Shown here piece by piece: positions 9,240 to 17,457 of a stretch of 64,000 nucleotides of DNA. Below the pieces are notes generated by a model. That model saw only the letters and a list, made by a program, of their open reading frames with translations, was not told where the DNA came from and did not search any database. A program made the position numbers and the translations under genes. Each line of letters opens with the position of its first letter. Position 1 is the first letter of the stretch. Origin of the DNA: Acidobacteriaceae bacterium dw_441. Its GTDB lineage: Bacteria; Acidobacteriota; Terriglobia; Terriglobales; Acidobacteriaceae. The stretch lies in the NCBI GenBank assembly GCA_018449715.1, contig JAAVVA010000005.1, forward strand, positions 62,001 through 126,000, given 5' to 3'.

Positions 9240-9469
9240 TATTCAGCCAGCTTCCGCAGGACGTCCCGGTTCTCCCGCATGATGCGGCGTGCGGCTTCCA
9301 TCTCCTCGGAGAAGCTCTGATCGTAGGGGGTCAGATTAATTCCGGTGGGAGTCTCGGTGATGTAAAGCTGATCTCCCTTTTCGAGATGCAGCCTGGTGAG
9401 AATCTCTTTCGGAAGAATGATTCCAACCGAGTTCCCTATCGTGGTGATCTTTACGGCGGTAGTGGCCAT
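9239..9469 (-). CDS. AbrB/MazE-type antitoxin
   Basis: A 76-residue protein with an N-terminal swapped-hairpin AbrB domain (VKITTIGNSVGIILPKEILTRLHLEKGDQL). A helical C-terminal tail (SFSEEMEAARRIMRENRDVLRKLAE) should wrap and neutralise the toxin. GGAGGG lies seven bases before the ATG. It is first in a two-gene operon with Doc. A 7-bp palindrome overlapping the likely -10 element upstream suggests autorepression. Confidence 0.9.
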   Translation of the reverse strand: MATTAVKITTIGNSVGIILPKEILTRLHLEKGDQLYITETPTGINLTPYDQSFSEEMEAARRIMRENRDVLRKLAE

Positions 9470-9490
9470 AATCGAACCCTCCCATCCGTA

Positions 9491-9508
9491 TTATAACAAT
9501 GGTTATAA
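9491..9508 (-). promoter_or_regulatory. Palindromic operator/promoter of the toxin-antitoxin operon
   Basis: TTATAAC (9491-9497) and GTTATAA (9502-9508) form a perfect 7-bp inverted repeat about 20 bases upstream of the antitoxin start. On the minus strand it overlaps a TATAAT box (GTTATAATACGG). This is the expected layout for an autoregulated AbrB-type operator. Confidence 0.6.
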
Positions 9509-9519
9509 CTAAAAGGGTT

Positions 9520-10668
9520 TTAGTTCCACCGCAATGCGGCGGGAAGCCGTTCAGCCAGCGCCTCGGGGGTAAACCGGCTGCGAAGAAGGCCGATGGCCTC
9601 GCGGGAGTGGGTGTAGCCGGGTGCGTCGTAGCTCTTGACGAGCTTCAGGATGGCCGGAGCCACCTCTTCGAGCGACTCGCAGCGCGTCCCGATGCGGGGA
9701 TCGAGCGTGAAGTAGGGATCGATAAAAGGGTTCGCCGTGTAGATCAGCGGTTTGCCGTAGGCCAGGGCGTCGAAGAAGGTTCCGCTGGCTCGCAGGCGAA
9801 AGCTGTTCGGGGGCGAGAGCCAGAGCGCGTGGCTGATCCCCTGGGCGCGATCGAGGAAGGTCTCGCGGGAGATCGGCTTGTCCGTGACGTCTTCGACGAG
9901 GGGGCGAAGCCGCTCCACGGCCTGCTGGTTGGCGAGGAAGCCGACCAGGCGGAAGCGAACCGAGGGAGTCGCGGCTTTGACCTGCTGCGCGACCTGCTCC
10001 AGAAGACGGCCGTCTCCCGTGTTCCCGAAGACGCCGAAGACCAGTTCGGAGGGCTGGACGGGCTCGAGCGGAGGAAAGTGATAGGGGTGGTCGATGAAGC
10101 TGGAGGAGGCCACGGCCTGCTGGAACTGCGGCGGGATGTGGCTTCGGATGGACTGGCTGAGGAACTGGTAGCGCAGGGCTGGCGGGTGCGGCTTCAGGAG
10201 AACGCGTTCAAGGGAGAACAGGCTCTTCGGGAAGGACTCCTTCGCACCCTCGCCGAGACGGTCGATGTCCCCGTGAAAGACGACGTTGACCTGCGGCGAG
10301 CTTTTCCGCTGAAGGTAGTTTTTGAGGTGGAGAAGCTGCATCCGGCTGATCGAAGAGAAGAGGATTCTCTCCGCTGAGGAGGTAAGCTGGCGGACCAGGC
10401 TGCGGGATTGCAGGTAGCGGGCCGGAAGCGAGCCTCCGGAGGGAAGAGAGAGCGCGACCCATTCGATCTTCGGCAGAAGCTCCGGGGCGTGCTGCTCGAA
10501 GATGCTTCGCACGACGCGAATATGCCCCGGAAAGGCGCGGAAGGAGAGAGGGGATTCCGGGTAGGCCAGCGCCACGGCGTGAAGCAGCGCTGCGTTGAAG
10601 GGGGCGTGGAAGAGGTCTTCCATCTGCGGCTCGACGACGGCAATCGTGCGACGGGTTGTGCTGGTCAA
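9520..10668 (-). CDS. Putative glycosyltransferase
   Basis: A protein of about 382 residues, read from a TTG at 10668 that has AGAGGGG just upstream; the open frame continues much further upstream but only as a shadow of the flippase gene. The C-terminal half has a GT-B-like layout: LVFGVFGNTGDGRLLEQVA, VRFRLVGFLAN, and then SFRLRASGTFFDALAYGKPLIYT, which resembles the nucleotide-sugar binding loop. It lies 32 bases downstream of a flippase gene, so a role in assembling an exported polysaccharide is likely. Donor and acceptor are unknown. Confidence 0.7.
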   Translation of the reverse strand: MTSTTRRTIAVVEPQMEDLFHAPFNAALLHAVALAYPESPLSFRAFPGHIRVVRSIFEQHAPELLPKIEWVALSLPSGGSLPARYLQSRSLVRQLTSSAERILFSSISRMQLLHLKNYLQRKSSPQVNVVFHGDIDRLGEGAKESFPKSLFSLERVLLKPHPPALRYQFLSQSIRSHIPPQFQQAVASSSFIDHPYHFPPLEPVQPSELVFGVFGNTGDGRLLEQVAQQVKAATPSVRFRLVGFLANQQAVERLRPLVEDVTDKPISRETFLDRAQGISHALWLSPPNSFRLRASGTFFDALAYGKPLIYTANPFIDPYFTLDPRIGTRCESLEEVAPAILKLVKSYDAPGYTHSREAIGLLRSRFTPEALAERLPAALRWN

Positions 10669-10700
10669 GTTCCCCCCTCTCGTTTCTCTCAGCTCGGCGA

Positions 10701-12095
10701 CTAGTTTTCGAAGCTCGGTTTGGAGCGCGAGAAGCGTTGCAGCAGCGCCTGCGGCTTCAGCGACGCGGGGTAGTGGAGCATGCTGGCGAAGAACGCCGGG
10801 AAGGTGTCTTCGGAGAGCTTCAGCGTCGCCGGAAGGACGTACATGTTCATGATGATCTCGGAGATCAGCAGCGAGCCAGCCGCCCAGTAGAGCCCAAGGT
10901 ACTTCGCGCAGAAGTACGTCACCACGACGGTCACGCTGGTTCCGAACAAGTACCAGGCCGCCAGCTTCTGGTGCTTGTTGACCGCCGTCAGCAGGGTGGA
11001 GCTGGTGGACCAGAGAGAGTAGGCGACCACGACCGTCAGCAGGATGGCGAGCAGGCCGGGGCTGGGAGGAACATGCCCGCCGGTCCAGCGGTGAAGGAAC
11101 CACGGCCCGAGGGTCATCATGGCGGTCACGATGGATACGCCGATGACGAGCCCCATCTGGCACGAGCGGCGGTGGAGCGTCCTGGTGAGGGCAATGTTGT
11201 TGCTGCCGAAGGAGCTGGAAAGCTCCGGCCAGAAGGTGATATTGACCATCTGGACCATCTGCAGGGCGACACGCGAGACGGTGCGAGCGGTTCCGAAGAT
11301 GACGACGGCGGTGGGTCCGAGGGCGTAGCCGACCGCCATCAGGGTTCCCTGAAGGTTCAGGGCGTTGCCAATGGGGAAGGCCATGAAAGCGAAGGCCGGT
11401 CCACTGAGCCTGCGGATCTCGGAGAAGGTGGCGTGCTTCCATCCGAAGCGAACCCAGGGGATATCGCGCTTTACGAGGATGCCGAGCACGATGGTAATCA
11501 TGACGTTGGCCGAGGCGAAGACCAGAGCCGTCTCGCGTGCTCCCTTGCCCAGACACACCGGGATCATCATCAGGCCGAAGGAAACCAGCGAGAAGGTGCT
11601 CTTGAGGAACGACCCGTAAGGGTAACGCCCGATGCAGCGATAGGCGGACTGCAACAGGGTTTCGAGCTGCCCCAGCAGGACCGAGCAGCCGAGATAGAAG
11701 ATGATCCACTTGGCGTCGGTTTCGCCGATGGCGTGCAGCTTCAGCAGCTTGCCCGCTGGGATGAAGTACAGCGTGACGGCCAGCAGCGCGATGATAGCCG
11801 CGCAGACGAAGGTGATGAACCACCAGCAGCTCTGGAAGACGCGCAGGGCACCGTCCTGATCGCCGCGTGCGGTCATCATGCTCATTTCGTTACCCGCGAC
11901 GTTGCCGAAGCCGATGCTGCTGACGTTCAGGTACGAGGGGACGGAGATGACAATCATCCACTCGCCGTAGAGCGGCACGCTCCAGAAGTGCAGAAAGACG
12001 GGAACCTGGATGAGCTGGATGATGGTGTTCGCCAGCTTGCTGATCCAGTTGGAGATGAATCCTAAAACGAGTCTTCGTCTGGTTGAGTTATCCAT
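10701..12095 (-). CDS. Polysaccharide (Wzx-like) flippase
   Basis: A 464-residue polytopic membrane protein with about 12-14 helices, of the MOP/Wzx superfamily that moves lipid-linked oligosaccharides across the inner membrane. The N terminus (MDNSTRRRLVLGFISNWISKLANTI) is typical. The ATG at 12095 is chosen because the 52 residues encoded upstream are low-complexity and unlike a Wzx start. It is followed closely by the glycosyltransferase gene. The pair lies between dnaG and rpoD and looks like an orphan piece of a capsule or exopolysaccharide locus. Confidence 0.85.
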   Translation of the reverse strand: MDNSTRRRLVLGFISNWISKLANTIIQLIQVPVFLHFWSVPLYGEWMIVISVPSYLNVSSIGFGNVAGNEMSMMTARGDQDGALRVFQSCWWFITFVCAAIIALLAVTLYFIPAGKLLKLHAIGETDAKWIIFYLGCSVLLGQLETLLQSAYRCIGRYPYGSFLKSTFSLVSFGLMMIPVCLGKGARETALVFASANVMITIVLGILVKRDIPWVRFGWKHATFSEIRRLSGPAFAFMAFPIGNALNLQGTLMAVGYALGPTAVVIFGTARTVSRVALQMVQMVNITFWPELSSSFGSNNIALTRTLHRRSCQMGLVIGVSIVTAMMTLGPWFLHRWTGGHVPPSPGLLAILLTVVVAYSLWSTSSTLLTAVNKHQKLAAWYLFGTSVTVVVTYFCAKYLGLYWAAGSLLISEIIMNMYVLPATLKLSEDTFPAFFASMLHYPASLKPQALLQRFSRSKPSFEN

Positions 12096-12278
12096 TGATC
12101 TCAGCCTTGTTGCGCCGGAAGGCATCCCGGGTCCACACGAAGAGCAGGCGGACAAAAACGGTTGGGGAGGTGAAGGGTCGCCCGAGGGTGCTTCGCCGAA
12201 CGGACAAAGGCTCCCTGGGTGGTGGTCAAAGGCTTGGCCATCGACTTCCATTGTACCAAGCGGGGTGTTAATGCCGTG

Positions 12279-14081
12279 TCAGTGGGCGCGAAGCTGGCGG
12301 TCGAGCTGCATCTTCTCCTGCAGCAGCGAGGTGAGCATCTGGGTGTCGCTGCGGCGCTCGGCTTCGGCGATCAGGGAGCGCAGCTCGCGCAGGCGGCGCT
12401 CGATGTGGCGGCGCTCCAGCGTGTGCAGGGCGTCCTCGACCTGCTCCCCCAGCGAGGGCGGAGCGGTCGCCAGTCCTTCGGCGGGCTCGTGTTGCTGAAG
12501 GGCGCGGGCCAGCAGCACGCGGCTGGACTGGTCGGGCGCTGCGTCGAGAGGATTTTCGGGCGCGGGCGCTGCGGCCAGCGTCTCGAGCATCGCAGAGGAT
12601 GGAAGACCGTCATACCACTCGGGATGCTCGGAGAGCCGCGTGGCGGCAAGCTGCCGGGCTGGGTCTGTCTCAGGCAGGACCAGAGCGCGTAATAAGATGC
12701 GCTCGATCTCGCTGGCCGGGTCGTGGCTGTGCGAACGAACGCTTTCGACGCGCTGCATCGCGGCCTGCCGTAGCTCCTGCCGGAGGATCGCGGAGTCGAT
12801 GCCGAGCTTCTGCGCGGCATCGGCGGCGAACTCGTCGCGCTGCAGGGGCGACGGGATGCGCCGGATGTGCGGCAGGAGGAAGTTCATCGCCTTCACCTTG
12901 GCCTCGGCGGTGCGGGCAGGGTACTCCTGCCGGGCGCGCTCGATCAGGTAGTCCATGTAGCGATGCGAGGAGCGAACCGCGGCGGTGTAGGCCTGCAGGC
13001 CGCGCTCGCGGATGAAGCGGTCGGGGTCGAGGCCGTCTTCAAGCAGAACGATGCGGACGTCGAAGCCCTCCTCGGTCAGCATGGCTCCGGCCTTTTCGGC
13101 GGCGGTGCGTCCCGCGTTGTCGGGGTCGAAGTTGAGGATGACCTGCTTGTTCGGCGTGAAGCGCGAGAGCAGGCGGACCTGCGCCTCGGTGAAGGCCGTA
13201 CCCGAGGTGGCGATGACGTTGCGGATGCCCGCCATGAAGACCGAGATGCAGTCCATCTGGCCTTCGACCAGCAGCGCGAAGCCAAGGCTGCGGATCTCCG
13301 CCCTCGCCTTGTCGAGATTGAACAGCACGTGGCCCTTGGTATAGATGGGGCCTTCGGGCGAGTTCATGTACTTGGCGATGTCGCGGCCTTTTTCGTCCTG
13401 CGTGTCGAGAGCGCGGCCCGTGAAGGCGATGGTCTTGCCCTGCTCGTTGGCGATGGGGAACATGATGCGCTTGCGGAAGCCGGCGTAGAGCGGCCCCGGC
13501 GAGCCGTCGGCCTGGTCCTTCGACTTGAACAGGCCGCTCGAGCGCATCGCCTCTTCGCTGAAGTGCGGCTTGAGAGCGTTGCGCATGTGGTTGAAGTCGT
13601 CGGGGGCGTAGCCGATGCGGAACTTCTGGATGGTCTCGGCGGTGACTCCGCGACCTGTGAGGTACTCGCGGGCGCGGGCGGCTTCAGGAGACTTCAGCGC
13701 GGCTTCGAAGTACTGCGTGGCGGCCTCGTGGATGTCGAGAAGCTGGCGGCGCAGCCCGGCTTCGCGGGCCTCCTCGGGAGAGGAGAACTCGCGCTTCGGA
13801 AGCGGAATGCCCATCTTCTGCGCGACGACGCGCACCGCCTCGGGGAAGCTGATGTTCTCGAGCTTCATGATGAAGGTGAAGACGTCGCCCTTCTCGTGGC
13901 AGCCGAAGCAGTAGAAGTAGCCGTGCGTCGCGTTGACCGAGAACGAGCCGGTCTTTTCCTTGTGGAACGGGCAGAGGCCGGTATAGTTCTGCGCTCCGGA
14001 CTTGCGCAGCTTGATGTACTCGCCGACGATCTTCACGATGTCGGTCTGCTGCTTGACGAGTTGTGCGAAGTTATCGGACAC
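12279..14081 (-). CDS. dnaG: DNA primase
   Basis: A 600-residue primase that makes RNA primers at the replication fork. The N-terminal CHC2 zinc finger is seen as CPFHKEKTGSFS...YCFGCHEKGD. The RNA polymerase core and TOPRIM domain include LLVEGQMDCISVFMAG and ILNFDPDNAGRTAAEKA, with the acidic metal ligands. The C-terminal region (from about residue 440) is helical and variable and should bind DnaB. It starts with GTG at 14081. rpoD is downstream on the same strand after an inserted accessory block. Confidence 0.96.
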   Translation of the reverse strand: MSDNFAQLVKQQTDIVKIVGEYIKLRKSGAQNYTGLCPFHKEKTGSFSVNATHGYFYCFGCHEKGDVFTFIMKLENISFPEAVRVVAQKMGIPLPKREFSSPEEAREAGLRRQLLDIHEAATQYFEAALKSPEAARAREYLTGRGVTAETIQKFRIGYAPDDFNHMRNALKPHFSEEAMRSSGLFKSKDQADGSPGPLYAGFRKRIMFPIANEQGKTIAFTGRALDTQDEKGRDIAKYMNSPEGPIYTKGHVLFNLDKARAEIRSLGFALLVEGQMDCISVFMAGIRNVIATSGTAFTEAQVRLLSRFTPNKQVILNFDPDNAGRTAAEKAGAMLTEEGFDVRIVLLEDGLDPDRFIRERGLQAYTAAVRSSHRYMDYLIERARQEYPARTAEAKVKAMNFLLPHIRRIPSPLQRDEFAADAAQKLGIDSAILRQELRQAAMQRVESVRSHSHDPASEIERILLRALVLPETDPARQLAATRLSEHPEWYDGLPSSAMLETLAAAPAPENPLDAAPDQSSRVLLARALQQHEPAEGLATAPPSLGEQVEDALHTLERRHIERRLRELRSLIAEAERRSDTQMLTSLLQEKMQLDRQLRAH

Positions 14082-14258
14082 GCGAAGACACCAGTTTATT
14101 CGATTCCTCTTCTCCCGATGCGAACATCGCCGCGATGCGGCCGGCTCGAAACCGTCGTAGGTGTTCGCGTAACTTTTTGTATATGTGGCGATTTGTAATT
14201 TTGTGTCGCCAGTGAAAACTTCATGCCGGGATGCGGGTCTATCCGTCTGGAATCTTCT

Positions 14259-14282
14259 GGGCGGGTCGTGAAAGACCTGCCC
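14259..14282 (+). promoter_or_regulatory. Leader hairpin upstream of YXWGXW gene
   Basis: GGGCGGGTC (14259-14267) pairs with GACCTGCCC (14274-14282) with one G-U pair, about 60 bases before the start at 14340. It may be a leader structure or the end of an upstream signal. Confidence 0.3.
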
Positions 14283-14339
14283 GAGCGTTGAACTTGCGCT
14301 GCGCTCTTGTTTATTGGCACAGCGCGCAGGAGTAAAAGG

Positions 14340-15137
14340 ATGAACACCATGAAGACCCTACGGACTCTCGTACTTGCGGCGGCAGCGGTTGCTGCCACTC
14401 TCCCGGCGATTCAGGCCCACGCTTCGGTCGCCATCGCGATCTCGGTCGGCACGGCTCCCCCGGTGCTGCCGGTGTATACGCAGCCCATGTGCCCCGGCGC
14501 GGGCTATCTCTGGACGCCGGGCTACTGGTCCTGGGGACCGGCGGGCTACTACTGGGTTCCCGGCGTGTGGGTGCGTCCTCCAGCCGTCGGTATGCTCTGG
14601 ACCCCCGGCTACTGGGGATGGAGAGGAAACGCCTATCTCTGGAATGCGGGCTACTGGGGGCCGCACGTCGGCTTCTACGGCGGCGTGAACTACGGGTATG
14701 GCTACACGGGAATCGGTTATGAGGGTGGATACTGGCGCAACGGAGCCTTCGCCTACAACCGCGCCGTCAACAACATCGACGTGCGTCGCGTGACCAACGT
14801 CTACAACCGGACGGTCGTGGTCAACAACAACCGCGTCAGCTACAACGGTGGCCGCGGCGGTCTCAATGTGCGTCCGAGCGAGAGAGAGCGGGCAGCCTTC
14901 AACGAGCATCGCGTCGAGCCCACGCACGGACAGGTGATGCGCGAGCAGGCGATGCGCAACGACCGCAACCAGCTCGCCTCGTACAACAACGGTCAGCCTC
15001 GCACGATGGCTCTCTCGCATGAGGACGCGCAGCGCATGGCGCAGCAGCAGAGATCCAACGGAGGCAATCGTGGACCGCAGGGCGGAGGTCAGGCCCCGCA
15101 GGGCAATCGTGGTGGCGGAGACCGGGGACGTCGCTAA
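14340..15137 (+). CDS. YXWGXW-repeat secreted protein
   Basis: A 265-residue exported protein with a signal peptide ending near IQAHA. It has tandem Tyr/Trp/Gly repeats (LWTPGYWSWGPAGYYWVPGVWV, shortened: GYWSWGPAGYYWVPG, GYWGWRGNAYLWNAGYWG) of the YXWGXW family. These give a rigid aromatic beta structure thought to be surface-exposed. The C-terminal half is Asn/Gln/Gly/Arg-rich and probably disordered (NRGPQGGGQAPQGNRGGG). The start has AGGAG seven bases before the ATG. It stands as a single gene divergent from dnaG. Function unknown; envelope or matrix role inferred. Confidence 0.85.
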   Translation: MNTMKTLRTLVLAAAAVAATLPAIQAHASVAIAISVGTAPPVLPVYTQPMCPGAGYLWTPGYWSWGPAGYYWVPGVWVRPPAVGMLWTPGYWGWRGNAYLWNAGYWGPHVGFYGGVNYGYGYTGIGYEGGYWRNGAFAYNRAVNNIDVRRVTNVYNRTVVVNNNRVSYNGGRGGLNVRPSERERAAFNEHRVEPTHGQVMREQAMRNDRNQLASYNNGQPRTMALSHEDAQRMAQQQRSNGGNRGPQGGGQAPQGNRGGGDRGRR

Positions 15138-15324
15138 GTTGTGACTGGAAGGGGCGGAGCTTCCGCTCTGCTCCTTCTCTTTCGGGGTCGTCCCGATAGA
15201 TAGGTAACACCCCTCGAAGAAAAAACGTGCAGGCTAAGGTTGCATACTCTCCGCTTGCGTTATCGTAGAGCGGATACCGAATCAACCTGGGCCTATCGTT
15301 TATTTCCTACGAGGAGTGTCTTTC

Positions 15325-17262
15325 ATGGCGACGAAAAGAGCCGTCCCTGCCCCGAAAAAGGCCGCAGTGAAAAAAGCTGCCAAAAAGTCTGTAAAGAAAG
15401 CCGCAAAGCCCAAGGCTGTCCTGCCGAAGATGAATGTCGTTCCCGACAGCATCGACCTGCGCGATCGACCCTACATGCCCTCGGTGGACCTGATCCCCGC
15501 CGAAGAGCTTGCACCTCCCATCGAGATTCCTGTGCTCGACCAGGGCGACACCAACGCCTGCACCGGCTTCGCGCTGGCCAGCGTGATCTTTCACCTGCAG
15601 TACAAGGCGAAGCGCGAGAAGGTGGCCCAGAAGGTCTCGCCCTTCATGCTCTACTCGATGGCCCGCCGCTACGACGAGTTCCCTGGAGACCCCAACGCTG
15701 ACACCGGCTCCAGCCTGCGCGGTGCGATGAAGGGCTGGTACAAGTACGGCGCCTGCGCGGAGTGGCTGTGGAGCAGTGAGCCGATGCCTCCTGCCGCCGC
15801 GACTCCCGAAGAGGACTGGTGGCTCGACGCGGTGAAGCGTCCGCTCGGAGCCTACTACCGCGTCGATACGCGCAGTGTGACCGACATGCAGGTGGCCCTC
15901 AACGAGATTGGCGCACTGTACGCCAGCGTCGTCTGCCACGGTGGCTGGACCAAGGGATGGGATGTGAAGCAGTCGAACAGCGACTACTGGATGATCCCGC
16001 CGCAGCAGGCCACTCCGCAGGATGGGGCACACGCCTTCGCGATCGTCGGATACACGAGCGAGGGCTTCATCCTGCAGAACTCGTGGGGCGAACGCTGGGG
16101 AACCGCTGGCCGCGGAGTGCTGACCTACCAGGACTGGCTCGAAAACGCGATGGACTGCTGGGTGGCGCAGCTTGGAGTTACGACCAGGGTCCACATGGAG
16201 ATTGCCAGCTCGACCACGTTGCGCGTCAAGGCGGGGAAGGTTCAGCTTTCGAGCGACGAGACGCTGCGCAATCGCGAGATCGCCCCCTTCGTCATCGATA
16301 TGGAGAATGACGGCAAGCTGAGCAACACCGGCGACTTCCGCACGCAGGAGGGCGACGTGGCAGCGTTGCTGAACCAGCAGCTTGGCGAGGCTCGCACGAA
16401 GTGGGGTCTGCGCGACAGTCAGCCGGTGGATATCGCCATCTACGCGCACGGCGGCCTGACCTCCGAGAAGGACGCGGCGAGCACCGCCTCGAACTGGATT
16501 CCCGCGATGTACGATCGGCAGATCTTCCCCATCTTCCTTATGTGGGAGACCGATCTCTGGTCCACCCTGAAGAACATCGGGGCGGATATCAGCTCGAAGC
16601 AGCCGCGCACGACCGGAGCTGCGTTCGACAAGTTGAAGACCTGGTGGAACACCCGCCTGGAGCGGCTGCTGACGGTGCCCGGTACGTCCGTGTGGGGGCA
16701 GATGAAGCAGAACGCCGATGCCATCTCCAGCGCTCCGGGCTCGGGAGGCATCAAGCTCTACGAGGCGAGCAAAAGCTCTCCTTACTTCAAAGACCCGACG
16801 AAGGTGAGGCTGCACCTGATCGGCCACTCCGCCGGGGCCATCGTGCACAGCTACATCGTCAACCGGCTGAAGTGGAACTTCGAGACGGTCAACTTCATGG
16901 CTCCCGCGGTGCGTGCCGACATCTTCACGCAGAACGTGGTTCCCGCCATCCAGAGCGGAAAGGTGAAGCAGTACAACCAGTTCGAGCTGACCGACGAGAT
17001 GGAGCTGAAGGACCCGACCTGCGAGCCGATCCTCGGCTACAGCCGTTCGCTGCTCTACCTTGTCTCGCAGTCGTTCGAGAAGGGGCAGGTTACGCCGATT
17101 CTCGGGATGGAGAGGTTCTTCAACAGCGAGATTGCTCCGTTGAATCTGAAGAATGTGTCGGTCTTCAAGTCGCCGGGACAGTACTCGAAGAGCACGACGC
17201 ACGGCGGTTTCGACGACGATACGACGACGCGGGACAAGATTCTCTCGCTGATCAAGAGCTGA
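15325..17262 (+). CDS. Papain-like (C1) peptidase fused to an alpha/beta-hydrolase-like domain
   Basis: A 645-residue two-domain protein. Residues 1-35 form a Lys/Ala-rich tail (KKAAVKKAAKKSVKKAAKP). The peptidase domain, about 45-285, has the papain triad: Cys79 in DQGDTNACTGFA, His236 in GAHAFAIVGY and Asn252 in LQNSWGERWG. From about residue 365 a second domain shows IAIYAHGGLTSEKD, a GHSAG nucleophile elbow (Ser502) and a late His626 in STTHGGFDDD, fitting an alpha/beta hydrolase. There is no signal peptide. The ATG at 15325 has AGGAG eight bases upstream. The combination is unusual and the substrate is unknown. Confidence 0.85.
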   Translation: MATKRAVPAPKKAAVKKAAKKSVKKAAKPKAVLPKMNVVPDSIDLRDRPYMPSVDLIPAEELAPPIEIPVLDQGDTNACTGFALASVIFHLQYKAKREKVAQKVSPFMLYSMARRYDEFPGDPNADTGSSLRGAMKGWYKYGACAEWLWSSEPMPPAAATPEEDWWLDAVKRPLGAYYRVDTRSVTDMQVALNEIGALYASVVCHGGWTKGWDVKQSNSDYWMIPPQQATPQDGAHAFAIVGYTSEGFILQNSWGERWGTAGRGVLTYQDWLENAMDCWVAQLGVTTRVHMEIASSTTLRVKAGKVQLSSDETLRNREIAPFVIDMENDGKLSNTGDFRTQEGDVAALLNQQLGEARTKWGLRDSQPVDIAIYAHGGLTSEKDAASTASNWIPAMYDRQIFPIFLMWETDLWSTLKNIGADISSKQPRTTGAAFDKLKTWWNTRLERLLTVPGTSVWGQMKQNADAISSAPGSGGIKLYEASKSSPYFKDPTKVRLHLIGHSAGAIVHSYIVNRLKWNFETVNFMAPAVRADIFTQNVVPAIQSGKVKQYNQFELTDEMELKDPTCEPILGYSRSLLYLVSQSFEKGQVTPILGMERFFNSEIAPLNLKNVSVFKSPGQYSKSTTHGGFDDDTTTRDKILSLIKS

Positions 17263-17283
17263 GATGTCGGAGTGGGTTGAATG

Positions 17284-17437
17284 ATCGGGTGCCCCATCCT
17301 TTCCGACGTTTTTTGTCGGGAAGGGTGGGATGAATCCCGTTCATCCTTGCACGATCCTCGTCTTTAAAAACTCCCACTCCGAACATCCTTCATCCCACCC
17401 TTTGCGATACGGCCGCAAAGGATGGGGCACCCGGTCA
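17284..17437. repeat. Interspersed composite palindrome, copy A
   Basis: Best example of the long repeat family. Outer arms 17286-17302 and 17417-17433 are perfect 17-bp inverted repeats (CGGGTGCCCCATCCTTT). Each arm is followed by its own hairpin and then AAGGGTGGGATG / CATCCCACCCTT as inner arms. The core is about 55 bases. It sits between convergent genes. Confidence 0.9.
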
Positions 17438-17457
17438 GTGGTGGTAAGGATGAATCG

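Noticed and set aside
10669..11823. Long upstream extension of the glycosyltransferase frame
   Set aside because: It is a His/Arg-rich shadow of the flippase gene, which has a convincing membrane-protein frame.
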